From the NCBI GenBank assembly GCA_015847255.1, contig JADLZK010012231.1, positions 62,001-126,000 of the forward strand: a DNA stretch of 64,000 nt, in the 5' to 3' direction. Positions 1-12,383 of the stretch are shown here, one piece after another (positions within the stretch are counted from its first letter, which is position 1; the number at the start of each line of letters is the position of its first letter). The translations under genes and the position numbers were made by a program. The notes below the pieces were generated by a model. The model saw nothing but the letters and a program-made list of their open reading frames with translations, was not told the origin of the DNA and made no database searches. This DNA comes from Hyparrhenia diplandra (taxonomy: Eukaryota; Streptophyta; Magnoliopsida; Poales; Poaceae).

Positions 1-1264
1 GATGGTTGGTCGCGGCGGATCTAGGCCGGAGATGGGTCGACGGGCGATGACAATGGGCGGCGGCGGCGTAACGACGTTCCCGCACGTCGGAGCTTTGTGC
101 AAGCAAAACGTGAGCCGATCACGACCGGGACAACGAGATGAAGCTAGAGCACAAGGTGGTTTTCCTTGAGGCTCACCGGAACACACCGACGACGGTGAGG
201 TGGCTTTGCGGCGGCGCCCGGTCGGGCGGTGAGGAAGACGAGCTCGCGGTGGCGATTCCGACGGCGAAAGGGGTCGCGCCAGGTTCTAGAGGGAGGTAAG
301 GAAGTTGCGAAGCTGGTGGAGGAGCGGGTTTGGCAAAAGGTGAAACGACGGCGGCGCACGACGGCGGCGGGCGGAGGTGGTTCCGGCGGGGCGGTTTCGA
401 AAAAGAAGGAAAAGTCGACGATGGCCGACCTATTTATAGGAGAGGGAGGCCGGACAGTGGCCAAGGTCGCCGCGAAGCTCCTCGGTCTGCGCAGGCGAGA
501 AGGGACGGCCGGTGGACGGCGGCGCGAGCTTTGACGCCGGCGATGGCACCGGCCATAGGGCCGAGTCCTCTGTAGCTCCCCAAACCCTAACTTTGAATTT
601 TCAAAATTACTCTCAAAATTTGAACTGAACTCAAAAATCTCCAAAAACAACTTGACTTAATTTTTCAAGATCTACAAATTTCATAATTGGAGCATTTTCA
701 AATTCGGCCTCCAAATATGACTTTTTGAAATGGGGTCAAAAAGTATGAAATTTGAATTCAAAATTACTTTTAAAATTATGTAGAAACTTGAAAAACTTTG
801 TACATAACTTTTGTTCCTCTCAACAAGATCTACAAACTAGCTTTTGAAAGTTTTTTCTCAAATTTTGCTTAGATTTTGAATTAGAGAAAAGGGGGATAGA
901 AAGGGTTTTGTTGGAATTCAAAATTACTTTAAAATTTTGAACTAAACTTTGAAAACTCAAAATACCAACTTTGTTCAACTTTTGAAAAATCTACCTTTTT
1001 GCTTTAATAACCATACCCAAAATCTTGATAAATTTTGAAATAAAGAAAAAAGGGGACAAACTAGGGTTTAAAAACTAGGGTTTTTTGACAAGGGGGTAAC
1101 TTCAGAAACGGTTCCTCTCGCGTCTTTTTGACCGACAATGCAACCAAACATAAAATAAACTTATTTTAGTTTAATGCAACACAGTGTGGGCTAAACATGC
1201 ATGCTTTGCAATGATCATGATGACATGTCATATTTTAGTTATAGTAACACCCGGGGGTGTTAAA
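1..1264 (-). mobile_element. Reverse Tekay-type Ty3/gypsy LTR, partial (element F)
   Basis: The reverse complement begins at 1264 with a diverged copy of the family terminus (TTTAACACCCCCGG, elsewhere TGTAACACCCCCGG). It then matches the LTRs at 1488, 21219 and 47821: the GACATGTCATCATGATCATTGCAAAGCATGCAT stretch, the AT-rich block of repeated TTTTGAATTC words, and the GC-rich arginine-coding block at 100-560. The LTR is cut by the left window edge, so only its first third is present. No reverse polypurine tract follows at 1265, so this is the outer (5') LTR of a reverse element lying to the left. Long open frames in the GC-rich block are compositional and occur in every LTR copy. Confidence 0.85.
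431..438 (-). promoter_or_regulatory. LTR TATA box
   Basis: Minus-strand TATAAATA at the AT-to-GC transition of the LTR. The same word is at the same place in the three other copies (2308, 24136, 48633). It is the likely U3 promoter of the retrotransposon. Confidence 0.6.
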
Positions 1265-1487
1265 GTTGATAAACATATATAATGACTTAGTTGTAAACCT
1301 GTATTGACTTATCCAATTCCCAGATTACAATCGTCCCTAGCATCGGACAACTCACGGTTTTCTAAATCTCTTTCCAAATCCTTCCATTTAGAATACTCAA
1401 AAGAGGACAAAGATCTCTTAAAAGGTACAAACCATTCCCCCTCAACCCAATAGTCCCTTACCAAGTAATCATGTTTTTTCGATTAAC
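1265..1487 (-). pseudogene. LINE (L1-type) ORF2 C-terminal fragment
   Basis: These 223 bp between two LTR termini are not LTR sequence. On the minus strand they encode, with one or two frameshifts, a segment typical of the region after the RT in plant LINE proteins: a DYWV.GEW..PFKRSLS motif, then E..KW.DL...L..RELSDARDD, then YRFTTKSLYMFI. The frame appears to continue from the LINE fragment at 51571-52499, which reads in the same strand and order. I infer one LINE split by element A. Its continuation to the left is lost to element F. Confidence 0.65.
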
Positions 1488-2307
1488 TGTAACACCCCCG
1501 GTGTTACTTTCACTAAAACATGACATGTCATCATGATCATTGCAAAGCATGCATGTTTAGCCCACCATGTGTTGCATTGAACTAAAATAAGTTTATTTTA
1601 TGTTTGATTTCGTCGTCGGTCAAAAAGACGCGAGAGGAATCGATTAGGAAGTTACCCCCCCGCCGGAAACCCTAGTTTTTAAACTCTAGTTTGTCCCCTT
1701 TTCTTTTTATTCAAAATCTATCAAGAATTTGGGTATGGTTATTAAAGCAAAGAGGTAGATTTTTCAAAGTTGAACAAAGTTGGTATTTTGAGTTTGTAAA
1801 GTTTAGTTCAAAAATTTAAAGTAATTTTGAATTCCAATGAAACCCTTTCTACCCCTTTTTTCTATATTTCGAAATTCAAGCAAAATTTGAGAAAACTTCT
1901 AAAACCTAGTTTGTAGATCTTGTTGAGAGGAACAAAAGTTATGTACAAAGTTTTTCAAGTTTCTACATGATTTTAAAAGTAATTTTGAATTCAAATTTCA
2001 AAACTTTTGACCCTATTTCAAAACGTCATATTTAGATGCCGAATTTGAAAATCTTTCAATTGTGAAAGTTGTAGATCTTGAAAAATTAAGGCAAGTTGCT
2101 TTTTTGGAAATTTTTGAGTTCAGTTCAAATTTTGTGAGTAATTTTGAAAATTCAAAGTTAGGGTTAGGAAGCTACAAGAACCCGACCTCTCCCTCGCGCC
2201 ACCGCCGGCGTCAACCTTCACGCCGCCGTCCATCGGCGTCCTCTCTCGAAGCCGACCACCGGAGACGTTCGCGACTCCTCCGGCTACCTCCCCATCCCCT
2301 TCTTCCC

Positions 2308-2315
2308 TATAAATA
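2308..2315 (+). promoter_or_regulatory. LTR TATA box
   Basis: TATAAATA immediately upstream of the GCCCGCCATCGCCG block of the LTR. It is conserved in all four LTR copies and is the likely promoter of element A. Confidence 0.6.
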
Positions 2316-3709
2316 GCCCGCCATCGCCGTCGTTTTCTTCTTTTTCCAAATCCGCCGCCGGGTTTCGCCCGTCACCCGCCGCCGTCGTTCGTCGCCGTCG
2401 TTGCATCTTTGCCAAACCGGTTTCTCCGCCCAGCGTCGCAACTTCCTTACCTCCTCCGAACCCGGCGCTGACCACTCGCCGCCGCCGGAGTCGCCACCGC
2501 GACCGTCTTCCGCGCTGCCGTACGGAGCGGCGCCGGGCGGCTCGCCGCCCCGACGGCTTCGCTCCGGTGAGCTTTACTTGCTCTTCCTCGTGTTTTCCCT
2601 CCCTCTCAATGATAGTCGTGATCGACTCGCTTCTTTCCCAGCCCGTGACCCCGACCATCTGAACGACGTTGTCCTCGCCGCCGCCGCCGGCCCTCGCCCG
2701 TCGACCTCCCTCCGCCAGCCCCCGCCAGAACCGAGCCCGTTCTAGCTTCCCGTGAGCTCGGTCGCCCTCCTTCCTTCCTTTTTCTTTTTAGTCCATCACC
2801 GGCGCCGAGAACGCGGCCAAGGCGCGCTTGATGGCCAGAGCGCGCTGTCACGGTGAGCACGCGCAAGACGTTGGCACGTGAACGGTGCCGGGCCAATGCA
2901 CATCAGAAGCACCGGGTTTCGCCCACTCTTATTCATCCCAGTGCCGGCCCGTATTAGACAAAGAATAAAGGCCCCGCACGCGATCTTGGGCCATGCACGA
3001 TGTCGGGCCAAATTCAACCCGAGAACCCTTTTTCCATTTATGAAATGTTTTATTCAATTTCATTTATTTGAATAGTGTCCGATTTTCCAAATTTTGTATA
3101 AATTCAAATGCTAGCTCAAAAATTCTGAAAATTTTTGTGTAGCCTTCCCATGAGTATGTCTATCCATGAAAATTATAAAATTTGAATTTTGAATACTTTT
3201 GACATGATTTAAAAATACAAATTTTAATTGAAATATGCATCTTCCTTGATTTTTAATAATTATTTTATTTATCCAAAAAATCATAAAAATTATTTTGACA
3301 CTGTTTTATGACATGATCTACTTGTACAAAAAATTTTGAGCTTGTTTTGAGAAAATTAAAATATTTATTATTTCATATCCTATTATTTCATGTGTAAACA
3401 AAATGTTTAATGTCTTATAACTTAGGGTTTTGGGTAGATTTTGGGTTGTTTTGTGAACCCTAAACCACACCACTATCAGATGGTCCTTGAGAACTCCTTA
3501 GGCAATGGTGATGATATCTCGTAGAGTAGTTTCACAAGTTGGTTTTATTAGGTTGCAACTTTATCGTGAAAGAAAGTTGTACTCAAGTGTTTATCATTTC
3601 ATGCACTCTCGTGCCTCATGCCTATATGCACGGCATCATGTTAAGCATATGTTATTCTTCCGTATAGTGAATGAAGGAGATCGTGAAGTTGTTGATCAAG
3701 TCTCCGTAG

Positions 3710-4897
3710 AAGGCTATTCCGTTGACCCGAAGTTTTGACTATTGTGATCCGTCGTCCGAAGTCGGGTTATTTCATCAATCAAGGCAAGCCCCGGTTCATT
3801 TAAACATTCCTTGTGTTTTTGCAAAGTTTTATATCACCTTTGCTTTATGCTCTGCATTAGGTGATAGGAGTTGAGTGACAACCTAATTGATGCATTATCC
3901 ATCCTTGTTTATTTCAATCCCCGTTTTTTTAAGGCGTCGCTGGCGGCGACTAAGGCGTCGCCTCGTCGCCAGGGCGCCCAGCGACGGAAAACTCGGGGCG
4001 TCGGGCCTCGCCTAGCCATGTCGTAAGGCGTCCGGCTTTCTCTCGCTAGGGCGCCCGAGCGACGCCAAACAGCCTCGCGGCGGCCGCCATATACGTGAGC
4101 GGCGGCCGGAAGAGAAGAACAGCGCGCGCCTAAAAAGGAAGCGACCCATCTTTGGAAATCGCTCGCGAGGGACTTCTCCGCTTCGGTCCCGGCGGTCGAG
4201 AAAATAGAGAGGGATTGCGAGATAGGGGATTGAAAGAGAGGGAGGGGCGGGACTGCCGATTTTCTTCCCGACTCGCAGCAGTCCTTTCGTCCTCGAGCCG
4301 GCCGGCGTTCCGCTTCCTCTTGATGGACCCGCCCGATTCGCATGGACCCCGACGGCCGGGGCGATTGATTCGACTCATTTCTCACCTCCTCTCTCTGTTT
4401 TTTTTTTTTTTAGAAAAAAGGCCAAACCCGCATGTGCGGCCGTCCCCCCTCGCTTCCGCATGCGGTAGCCGCCCTCGCTTTTATTTGTCCGCTTGAGCTT
4501 TGATTTGGGAGTAATTGAGTAGTAGATTAGCCGCAGCGGTTGCTCTCTATTATATGCTAATTGCTCTGTTTATATGGCGTCGCCTAGGCGAGCGCCTTAT
4601 TCGCCTAGGCGTCCGGAAGGGGGTCGCTCGCCTCGCCTCGCCTTACGGCATTAAAAACATGGATTTCAATATCTACCTTGATAACCCGTTTTGGTTAAAA
4701 TGCTTAGAAAGGCTATTTTGTTGGCCCGAGTTCCGACTATTGTGATCCGTCGTCCGAGTCGGGTTATTTCATCAATCAAGGCAAGCCCCGGTTCATTTAA
4801 ACATTCCTTGTGTTTTTACAAAGTTTTATATCACCTTTGCTTTATGCTCTGCATTAGGTGATGGGAGTTGAGTGACAACCTAATTGATGCATTATCC
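3710..4897 (+). repeat. Tandem duplication inside the 5' LTR of A
   Basis: Two copies of a ~247-bp LTR unit meet at 4708/4709, where AGAAAGGC joins GGCTATTTTG. Copy 1 is 3710-4708 and contains the hAT element. Copy 2 is 4709-4897 plus 24978-25033, split by element E. The shared AAGGC at both edges suggests microhomology-driven duplication. The 3' LTR has only one copy. Copy 2 has no hAT at the matching ATTTCAAT site (about 24989). Confidence 0.75.
3919..4662. mobile_element. Non-autonomous hAT-like DNA transposon (744 bp)
   Basis: Flanked by a perfect 8-bp target duplication ATTTCAAT (3911-3918 and 4663-4670). The ends are CCCCGTTTTTTTAAGGCG and, reversed, CCATGTTTTTAATGCCGTAAGGCG, an imperfect terminal inverted repeat. 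The subterminal zones are packed with GGCGTCGC, CGCCTAGGCG and CGCCTCG words, as is usual for subterminal transposase-binding repeats in hAT elements. The inside shows no transposase, so mobilisation would have been in trans. The empty site is present in the second copy of the LTR duplication and in the 3' LTR. Confidence 0.8.
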
Positions 4898-6043
4898 TGT
4901 AACAGAACCTTTCAAATTACAGGGCCCACATGTACTAATTATCGGTTCAACAACCTTTATAGTCACATATGTGCACCCATAACCTGAAAAGTACTATTAA
5001 CTATTCCAACCGAGGATCCGTTACAAGGTCATTGCAAAGTATTACAACAATTTTCATACATAATCAGAGTAAACAGCGGAAGACTTATTTATTACAATAA
5101 TTTTACAACCATTTGTTTAAAATAAGTTTTACAACATATAAGTAGGAGTAGTAGAATGTGTAATACATATATTACACTTTCAGACCCCGCCCATGGGTCT
5201 CTTTTTCTCACTCATCGTCACTCTCCTCTTGATGGATCGTCATGCAACACGGTCCAAAGGGCATATGACTACCGGTCCCGCAACATGGGTCAACAAACCC
5301 CGAGTACGGGAGTACTCAACAAGACTTACCCGACTAAAGAAAATAGGAGAAGACTCGGGAATCTTTGGTCTAATAGGATTCAAGGTAAGGCTTTTAAGCA
5401 AGAATCAAGGACTCTTTTTGCGAGAAAAGCTTACTAGTAGTGAATCCTTACTTTCAATGTTTTAATCCCAATTTAGTATCTCACCTATTCTAGGTGATCT
5501 TACACTATAGCATACACTTGTAGAAGTTCCATCACTTAATCCATCTCTTCACTTTGTTCCATAATTAAGCTACGATGTAAGTGGGAAACCAAGTCTCCAT
5601 ATCCGAGAAGCACGGCGATTTCGAAATCGATTAACCTATTTGGGGAGTTCTTTCCACCCGACATATGTAGCACTTAAGCTTGCATATATCAACCCTTTCT
5701 TGATACTCAAAGCGGAACCGCCGTACGCCACCCGAGAATACCGTACGCCTCCAATCCGGGACTTTAACCCACGAGGGTAACATGTACTCCCGCCATCTCT
5801 CCACTCCCGGTGCGTGGTTTATGCGTTTCCGATTTGACACCCCCAAGATTGGGCTTACCGGAGTATGCGCCCGTCGAGCTAGTTTATTTATGCGGGACGA
5901 CGCCCGGACAGAGCGTGCCATTGGTCCAAGACCTCAGCGCGGATGCGTTCCATAGTCTCGGTCCACATTGCTTACAACGAACGGTCCTTAATCGACAAGC
6001 GGAAATACTACACTAAGACTCCATTCTCGATTGCAAATTACCC
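4898..6043 (-). repeat. Truncated 3' LTR of element E
   Basis: Reverse LTR sequence running from the LTR 3' terminus at 4898 and matching 21219-22360 closely. At 6037-6043 (ATTACCC) it switches abruptly to RNase H coding sequence. The missing part is the U3 side of the LTR. Confidence 0.85.
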
Positions 6044-7888
6044 AATGTATAATGACGCCTTGATTTTTAAGGCATGAACCCTTTGCTGCTAGCTCTAGAT
6101 CATGGGTTGGATAATGCTCCTCATGGCGTTTTAGTTGGCGTGATGCATAGGCAACAACTTTGCCTTCTTGCATTAACACACAACCGATACCAATACCGGA
6201 TGCGTCACAATAGGCGTCAAATGGTTTTTCAATGTCTGGTTGAGCTAAAATTGGGGCAAATGGTTAGTGCTTTCTTCAATCCGAAAAGCACGCTCACACT
6301 TTGGTGACCATACAAACTTGGTGCGATTCTTTAACAACTCCGTGATAGGCTTTGCTACTCTTGAAAAGTCAGGAATGAATCGACGGTAATATCCCGCCAT
6401 TCCAAGAAAACTACGAACTTCATGAGCGGTCGTTGGTGGTTTCCAATTAAGGATATCTTTCACTTTGCTCGGGTCAACGGCAACCCCTTCCGATGATAGC
6501 ACATGACCCAGAATTGTACTTCCTTGACCAAAAGGCACACTTGCTAAATTTAGCATACAGTTGATGGTCTCTCAATCGTTTTAAAACTATTACGAGATGC
6601 TCTGCATGCTCTTCTTCATTCTTCGAATAAACAAGGATATCATCAATAAACACCATCACGAACTTATCCAGTTCTGACATAAACACTGTATTCATCGATA
6701 CATGAAATGAGTAGGGCATTGGTTAACCCAAAGGACATAACCAAATATTCATAGAGACCGTATCTAGTGGTAAATGCGGTCTTCGGAATATCCTCGGTTT
6801 AATCTGATTTGATGATACCCCGATCTCAAATCAATCTTGGAAAAGACTTTTGCTCGGCTAATTGATCAAAGAGTAAATCAATCCAGGCGTAGAGAGGGTA
6901 CTTATTTTTAATCGTCACTTCATTAAGTGGGACGATAATCTATACACATCCTCAAAGTCTGATCCTTCTTTTTCACAAAAATAGTTGGGCATCCCCAAGG
7001 TGAAGAACTTGGTCTAATAAATCCTTTTTCAATCAACTCTTGTAACTGAGTTTTAATTTCAGCTAATTCCTTTGGTGCCATTCTATAAGCTCTTCGAGAG
7101 ATGGGAGCAGTTCCCGGTTTCAATTCTATACTGAATTGAACATCTCTCTCCGATGGTAGTCCAGGCAAATCATCTAGAAATACATCCAGAAACTCACATA
7201 CTACTGGGATGTCTTTAACCTCCTTAACATAAGTTGCACATACTTTTTCAACTGCCCTCTTGACAATTGGAAGTTGAATAAGGAGTTCAGAATTTTTCTC
7301 GGGTAACTTTACTTTGACAGTTCTATTGATGGTATCTATAATAGTACCATAACGGTACAACCAGTTCATACCAAGGATCACGTCTATATCTTGATCCTTT
7401 AGAACTATCATATTGGTGGGGAAACCATATCCACCTAATGATATGGGGATCTGATATACCACTTCTTTAGTACTCATACGTCCCCCGGGTGAGTGTATAA
7501 TGAACTCATCCTTCATTTCCCCGATGGCTATCTCATTTTTCACCACAAATGTTTTACTGATAAATGTATGCGATGCACCAGAATCAAATAATATTACTGC
7601 AGGGTGTTTGGCGACAGGGAACATACCCATCATGATTGGTTCCCCCGCCGGTATTTCTTCCACATTAGTGCAGTACGCCTTTCCAGTCTTCTTTTCACCC
7701 TTTCCCTTCTGAGCATTCTGATTATTATTCTTATTCTGCTGTGGCGGCTGACTTCCAGAAGCTACCCGATAACCCTGGGTTATACCTTCGAGGATTGGGA
7801 CATTCTCGAGAATAATGACCGTGTTTTCCACGATTATAACAAATGGGTGTATGGCTTTGTGGAGTAGGGTTGCGAATGACGGGGGCAT
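6044..7888 (-). pseudogene. Element E pol: protease, RT and partial RNase H
   Basis: Minus-strand pol remnant. The first frame (from 7888) carries the retropepsin motif FDSGASHTF at about residues 101-109, then ILGMNWL, then the RT entry region FIRPSSSPWG...FVKKKD and RMCIDYRP near its end. RT continues in other frames with the catalytic FIDD box (near 6640) and the LGHVLSSEGVAVDPSK..DILNWKPP block (about 6500-6430). RNase H follows with YASRQLKRHEEHYPTHDLEL and stops at the deletion junction near 6043. Several 1-base frameshifts break it. Integrase and chromodomain are absent. The protein would be a capsid-associated polyprotein that copies element RNA, but this copy cannot be functional. 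Confidence 0.85.
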
Positions 7889-8355
7889 TAGGGCGACGTG
7901 GGTAAGGAAGAGGCGCAGCCAGGTCGAACAAATGACTGTCTAGGCCGAAGGCGTGGTGGACGATAAGGAGGACGAAAATGATTCACGGGATGGTAAATCA
8001 CTCTCGACATTTTGATTTGCCACCGTAATATCCAGAGGATAAATTTTTCTTTTCTTTTCTTCCTTATGCTCGTATTCCATAAGAACACGATTCTTTTCTT
8101 CACAAGATATTGCCATTTTACTACATCATGATAAGAATCCGTATCGCGGATATTCATCATGGCATGAAGCTTTGGATGGAGGCCTCGGATGAACCACTCC
8201 TTCTTTCCATCTGAATTTACAAGTGTTGTGGCATACTGTGACAGGTGATTAAACTTGCCCACATACTTGAAGTACCGAGTCTTCTCCTTGCTTTAATGGT
8301 AAGAATTCTTCTAACTTCTTGGCCATAACTCCCATTTGGAATGAAATGAGCACGT
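7731..8355 (-). pseudogene. Element E gag, C-terminal part
   Basis: Minus-strand capsid fragment containing KFNHLSQYATT and GLHPKLHAMMNI.DTDSYHDVV, both conserved in element A gag. It is followed by a basic linker and a zinc-knuckle remnant CYNRGKHGHYSREC, in which the second cysteine of CCHC is arginine. The N-terminal part of the same gag lies at 19645-20084, across the ATH1 insertion. Frameshifts separate capsid and knuckle. Confidence 0.75.
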
Positions 8356-8360
8356 AAGAC

Positions 8361-10099
8361 TGTTGACACTTGTTATCATATAAAATTATTAATCAATTAA
8401 ACATGAGAAAGGGGTATAAATAATAAAAACAACCTAGAATAGGGGGTCACTAACATATTTCCATCAGTTTTGGTAATATTGTGAATTGCGAGGGACTAAA
8501 CAGAAAAACACAGAGTTCGCGAGCCATACGACTACGCCGACGCAACGCAATCCAACTCGAGAAAGACTCTAGAAGGCTCGGGATTAATCCCGGCGTGGAC
8601 CAAACTTGACAATCGAAGAAAACATCATCTAGAAGACTCCGAAGCCACGACGCACGACGGGACCCGAGAGGGGACCCCCGGGCCGATCGGCCCAATAATG
8701 GGGCCGATCGGGTCCGCTGGTCGCTACGCAAGCCCGGTCTCCGGGAACCTTCCTCCACCGCCTCTAAGACGCAATCTAAAACCGGTTGTTTAACGTCGGT
8801 TTGATCCGAGGGCGTCGGTAGAAGCACGAGATGAATCAAAGATTAGTACCCACATCGCCGAAGGTGAAGGGACATAAGAAGACCCATATATATAGACCCC
8901 TAGACCCCTCTTTCGGATCATCAAGTTCTCAATTCAGCAACAACGCTTCAAGATCCAAGTCATATCTTATTTGTAGAAACATCGCTTTAGGAAGAGTAGC
9001 AATCAAGACTAGAACTAGTAGGAAGGGAGAAATCCGCTCCGGATCGTCGGAGGCCCGGCTCAAGATCGAGGCCTCGTTCTTGTAAGTTCTTCATTGTAAG
9101 TAGTCTTCAAGTTCCGCACACGTTCTTAATATGAATATCTTGATCATGTTTATATTCGAGATTATTTGTTCTAGTATTTACTTTGATTACACGTTTAGCA
9201 TAGTTGAATTATTGTTATGTTCATACATGGATTCGTATAGCGCTCATCTATTGATATCATGGGTGAGTGGTAGAGATGATGTAATCGTGGTGATTAGATC
9301 TTATTTACTGCGTTTGCACCCTATGTGCCGGGTCGTGTGGTAGATCGTGGTGGTGACAAACACCATTGAGTCCTTTGCAATCCATCCCCCGTATGTAGGC
9401 CTAGCGGATGATATTATTCGGGTTGTTCTAAGTTTCGGCCTTAGTCTTCACGGATTTCGCCCCTCATGTAAGGATTTAATTAGTCTTTCTTCAATGATTG
9501 TTAGATGTATTGCACTAATTGAGTAGATCCTAACTTATAGTTTAGAGTTACATATTGGAGTTTCTAATGCTAGCTAGCCTATGAATTGCTATCGCCCATC
9601 GTTTGACACTTTCTATTTTAGCCCACTTAGATATGACTTTGGTTGAATCTATTTATCAAGAACTTTATCATTATCTTTATTGTGAACTTTGATCCTTGTT
9701 TAATTAATTGATAAGTTTAACACTTAAGCTTTTGCACACGAGAGATGATTATGATGTTTAGCACCTATGCATAGTTAATTCATGATAGAAGACTTCTTTC
9801 CCTCGTGGTAGAATATAAATTCAACACCGGTTCTTACTCCCGGTTAAAATGCTACAATGGTATATTCATATCTCAGGCGCTTATGATACCCAGTTATAAT
9901 TGTTTATTTACTTATTAAGAAGTTATCAAGGCATAGTACGAATATTTTATTCTTTGCATATTAGTAGTTTAACTATAGGGATGACAACCTTTTCGGATAT
10001 GCTATGAACCGCAATGAATATTTCTTTTAGTTTTATCGAAGCAACATCGATATTCTTTCTAAACGTCATTACTAGTTAGTGACGTTAGAAATACCAACA
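8361..10099 (+). repeat. 5' LTR of ATH1
   Basis: 1739 bp, TG...CA ends, nearly identical to 17890-19639 and, reversed, to 37977-39727 and 44541-46281. The first ~130 bp are identical between the two ATH1 LTRs. Differences are mostly small indels in C/G-rich words. It contains paired GGGCCGATCGGCCC-type palindromes (8680-8714). Confidence 0.92.
8886..8894 (+). promoter_or_regulatory. ATH1 LTR TATA box
   Basis: TATATATAG followed by ACCCCTAGACCCC, about 200 bp after the paired palindromes. The arrangement is repeated in all ATH1, RA and T LTRs and is a likely promoter. Confidence 0.55.
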
Positions 10100-10106
10100 A
10101 GCATTT

Positions 10107-10126
10107 TTGGCGCCGTTGTTCGGGGA
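10107..10126 (+). other. ATH1 primer binding site
   Basis: TTGGCGCCGTTGTTCGGGG begins 8 bases after the LTR end. It matches the tRNA-complementary PBS seen in Athila/Tat elements, with one extra T. Confidence 0.75.
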
Positions 10127-10272
10127 AAGAAAGTCTATAGCCCAATAAAAATAAAAAAATATAGGATTAACTTGCATACATCTCTCTCACGCATTGTAAA
10201 GTATTAAATTTATCAATTCCTTAAACAAGTTTACCCTCGTTATTATTCTTCTTATCTATTTTAGGGTAATGT

Positions 10273-12383
10273 ATGAAAAGGAATCTTCCCGAAAACTTCC
10301 ATCCGATCCAAAAAACTTTTGAAGGAGGCAAGATCTAAGTTGAAGTCTCAACCTAAGATCACTACCTCCGAAGACTCCTCCATCGTGGCGAAGCTTAGCA
10401 CCCGTGTTCAAGTCATGGCAAACAAGACCCTCCGCGAGTACTGCGACCGACTACGGCCAACATCCGCCTTTGGACCGACAACGATGTGGGAGACAAAGCT
10501 TTTTGAGCTCAAGCCTGCACTCATCAACATGGTACAAGCTAGCCAATTTCGTGGAAAAGCCCATGAAGATGCCGGTGCTCACCTACAACACTTCCTAGAG
10601 ATGCGTGGGCACCTTCACCATCAAAGATGTCTTAAGTGATGCAATCCTACTGCCCCTGCGTTCCCATTCTCACTCTTGGGACGAGCTGGCAAGCGTGTGG
10701 TTCTACGCCAACAAAGACAAACTCACTACTTGGGCACTTTGCTCTACCGCCTTCCCGGCAAAGTTCTTCCCTATAGGCAAAACCAACGCCTTACGGGGAA
10801 AATCTCAAGTTTTCAAGAAGAACACGACGAATCTGTTCCGAGGCGTGGGAGCGCTTCCAAGACTACATCATCGAATGCCCACACCATGGAATAGAGAAGC
10901 GGCTACTCATGCAGACCTTCTACCACGGGCTTAACAACAACACCCGTGAAACCATGGACGTTAGCCGGCCGGAGGTGCTTTCTCGCCCCTTACACTGAAT
11001 CAAACTATCGACCTTGTGGAGAAGATGGCATCAAACCAAGCTTGGAATGAGGACCGTCAACCCCGCAAGAAAGAAAGAGGAATGCACCAGTGAAAAGAGG
11101 TAGACTTGCCGTCTACCAAAATGGATTTAATTATGAAGAAGCTTGAAGAGAAAGCTCCCGAGAAGAAAGAAGTCATGCAACTCTTCGATTCCCCGCATGA
11201 CATGTGAAGAATGTGGCAACTCGGACACTCGGGCAGCCAATGTCCCGAGCTAGAAGAGGACGTAAATTACATCAACAACAACAACAACCAAAGATCGTCC
11301 TCCGAATCAAGGATGGAATCAACAGAGACCCAACTACCACGGTAACTACTCGGGTAACTATCAAGGTAATAACTCTTTCAATAATTTCCCACCTTTAAGA
11401 GAGTTAGTACAAAACCAAGGTAGACTCATGGATAAACTGTCTAAGAAGTTAGCTTCCAATGATAAAATGCTAGAAACTATTAGTACTAAAATGGAAAGCT
11501 TTTCTTTCGCAATAAAGAACCAAAGATAGCTTTAATAAAATGATAGAATCTCAATTGTCTCACCTGGCTTTATCCGCCCCTATGCCTAACCGAGTAAGAT
11601 TAGGGCCGGTAGGAAGAATTAGAATCTGCAAACCTTATTAATATTTACTATGCAGTATTCGCACCAAGGATGCACGAGGAGGACTGAACCAGGCCGACCG
11701 GGTATGCCCACCAAGAAAGGAGATCCAGGGAGACCGGCCGTCACCATTGAAATTGGCGCCGCACCTACGACGCTCGTCGATTTTGGCTCAAGTGTCAACA
11801 TCATGCCTAAGGTAAACCTTGAGCCGATGCGATTTACTATACACAACCATGTGCCTACAACTTGCATCATCGCCGCTATGCTATCCCGAAGGCATCCCGA
11901 AGACGTTTGTCTTTACATCGGTAAGCTCTATGTGGCCACCGACTTCGTGGTCCTGGATACGGCCAAAGGTAAGAACGCCCGATTATTCGGGCCGCCCCTT
12001 CCTTGCCACCACCAAGGCCATCATCTACGCCGACACCGCAAAGATCGTCTTCACCGAATCAACAAACAGAGGGAGAGATTCAACCGCAAACACAAGACCC
12101 TAGCTCCCCTCGCTCCAAGCGTACCACTACCGCACCTCGAAATACACGTACCAAATTGCCGAGAAGAGGACAAAAAGAAGAAGCAAGAACAAGAAGAACC
12201 GTCAACCTCGACCACATGTGGAACGAGTCTTGATGATCAATCAAGTCCCAACGTAATCTAAAGACTCGGCGCATTCCACCACCATTAGAGAAGCTAGACG
12301 ACCTCGAGTTCCATCAATCCACCGCTCCATTAATCAATGGAACTTCCAGCAAGTTGTCCGCGACACGGATCGCATCAACTTAA
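10273..12383 (+). pseudogene. ATH1 gag plus first protease-like domain
   Basis: Frameshifted coding region. From the ATG at 10273 it runs through EARSKLKSQPKITTSEDSS, the capsid signature FELKPALINMVQASQF.GKAHEDA.AHLQHFLE, then W.YANKDKLTTW and KFFPIGKTNALRGK. A zinc knuckle CEECGN..GHSGSQCPE lies at about 11202-11250 across a 1-base shift. A protease-like domain follows, with VDFGSSVNIMPK (D44-F45-G46 of the frame from 11650), DVCLYIGKLYVATDFVVLD and GRPFLATTKAIIYADTAKIVFT. Retropepsins use DTG or DSG, and here the middle residue is F, as also in RA. The end is cut by the Helitron. Confidence 0.8.

Larger units (their letters stand above)
1488..4897 (+). repeat. 5' LTR of element A, first segment
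   Basis: Forward LTR collinear with the 3' LTR at 47821. It has the terminal inverted word TAACACC-CCC-GGTGTTA, a TATA box, a GC-rich block and then a long AT-rich tail. It contains a 247-bp unit that is tandemly duplicated, and the hAT element. It is cut at the TATCC target site by element E and continues at 24978. Without the insertions the reassembled 5' LTR would be about 0.28 kb longer than the 3' LTR, which the duplication explains. Confidence 0.85.

Noticed and set aside
144..650. Long GC-rich arginine/proline-rich open frames, also at 2060-2750, 23700-24250 and 48500-49250
   Set aside because: They fall in the same block of every Tekay LTR copy, on either strand, with no conserved frame. 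They are compositional.
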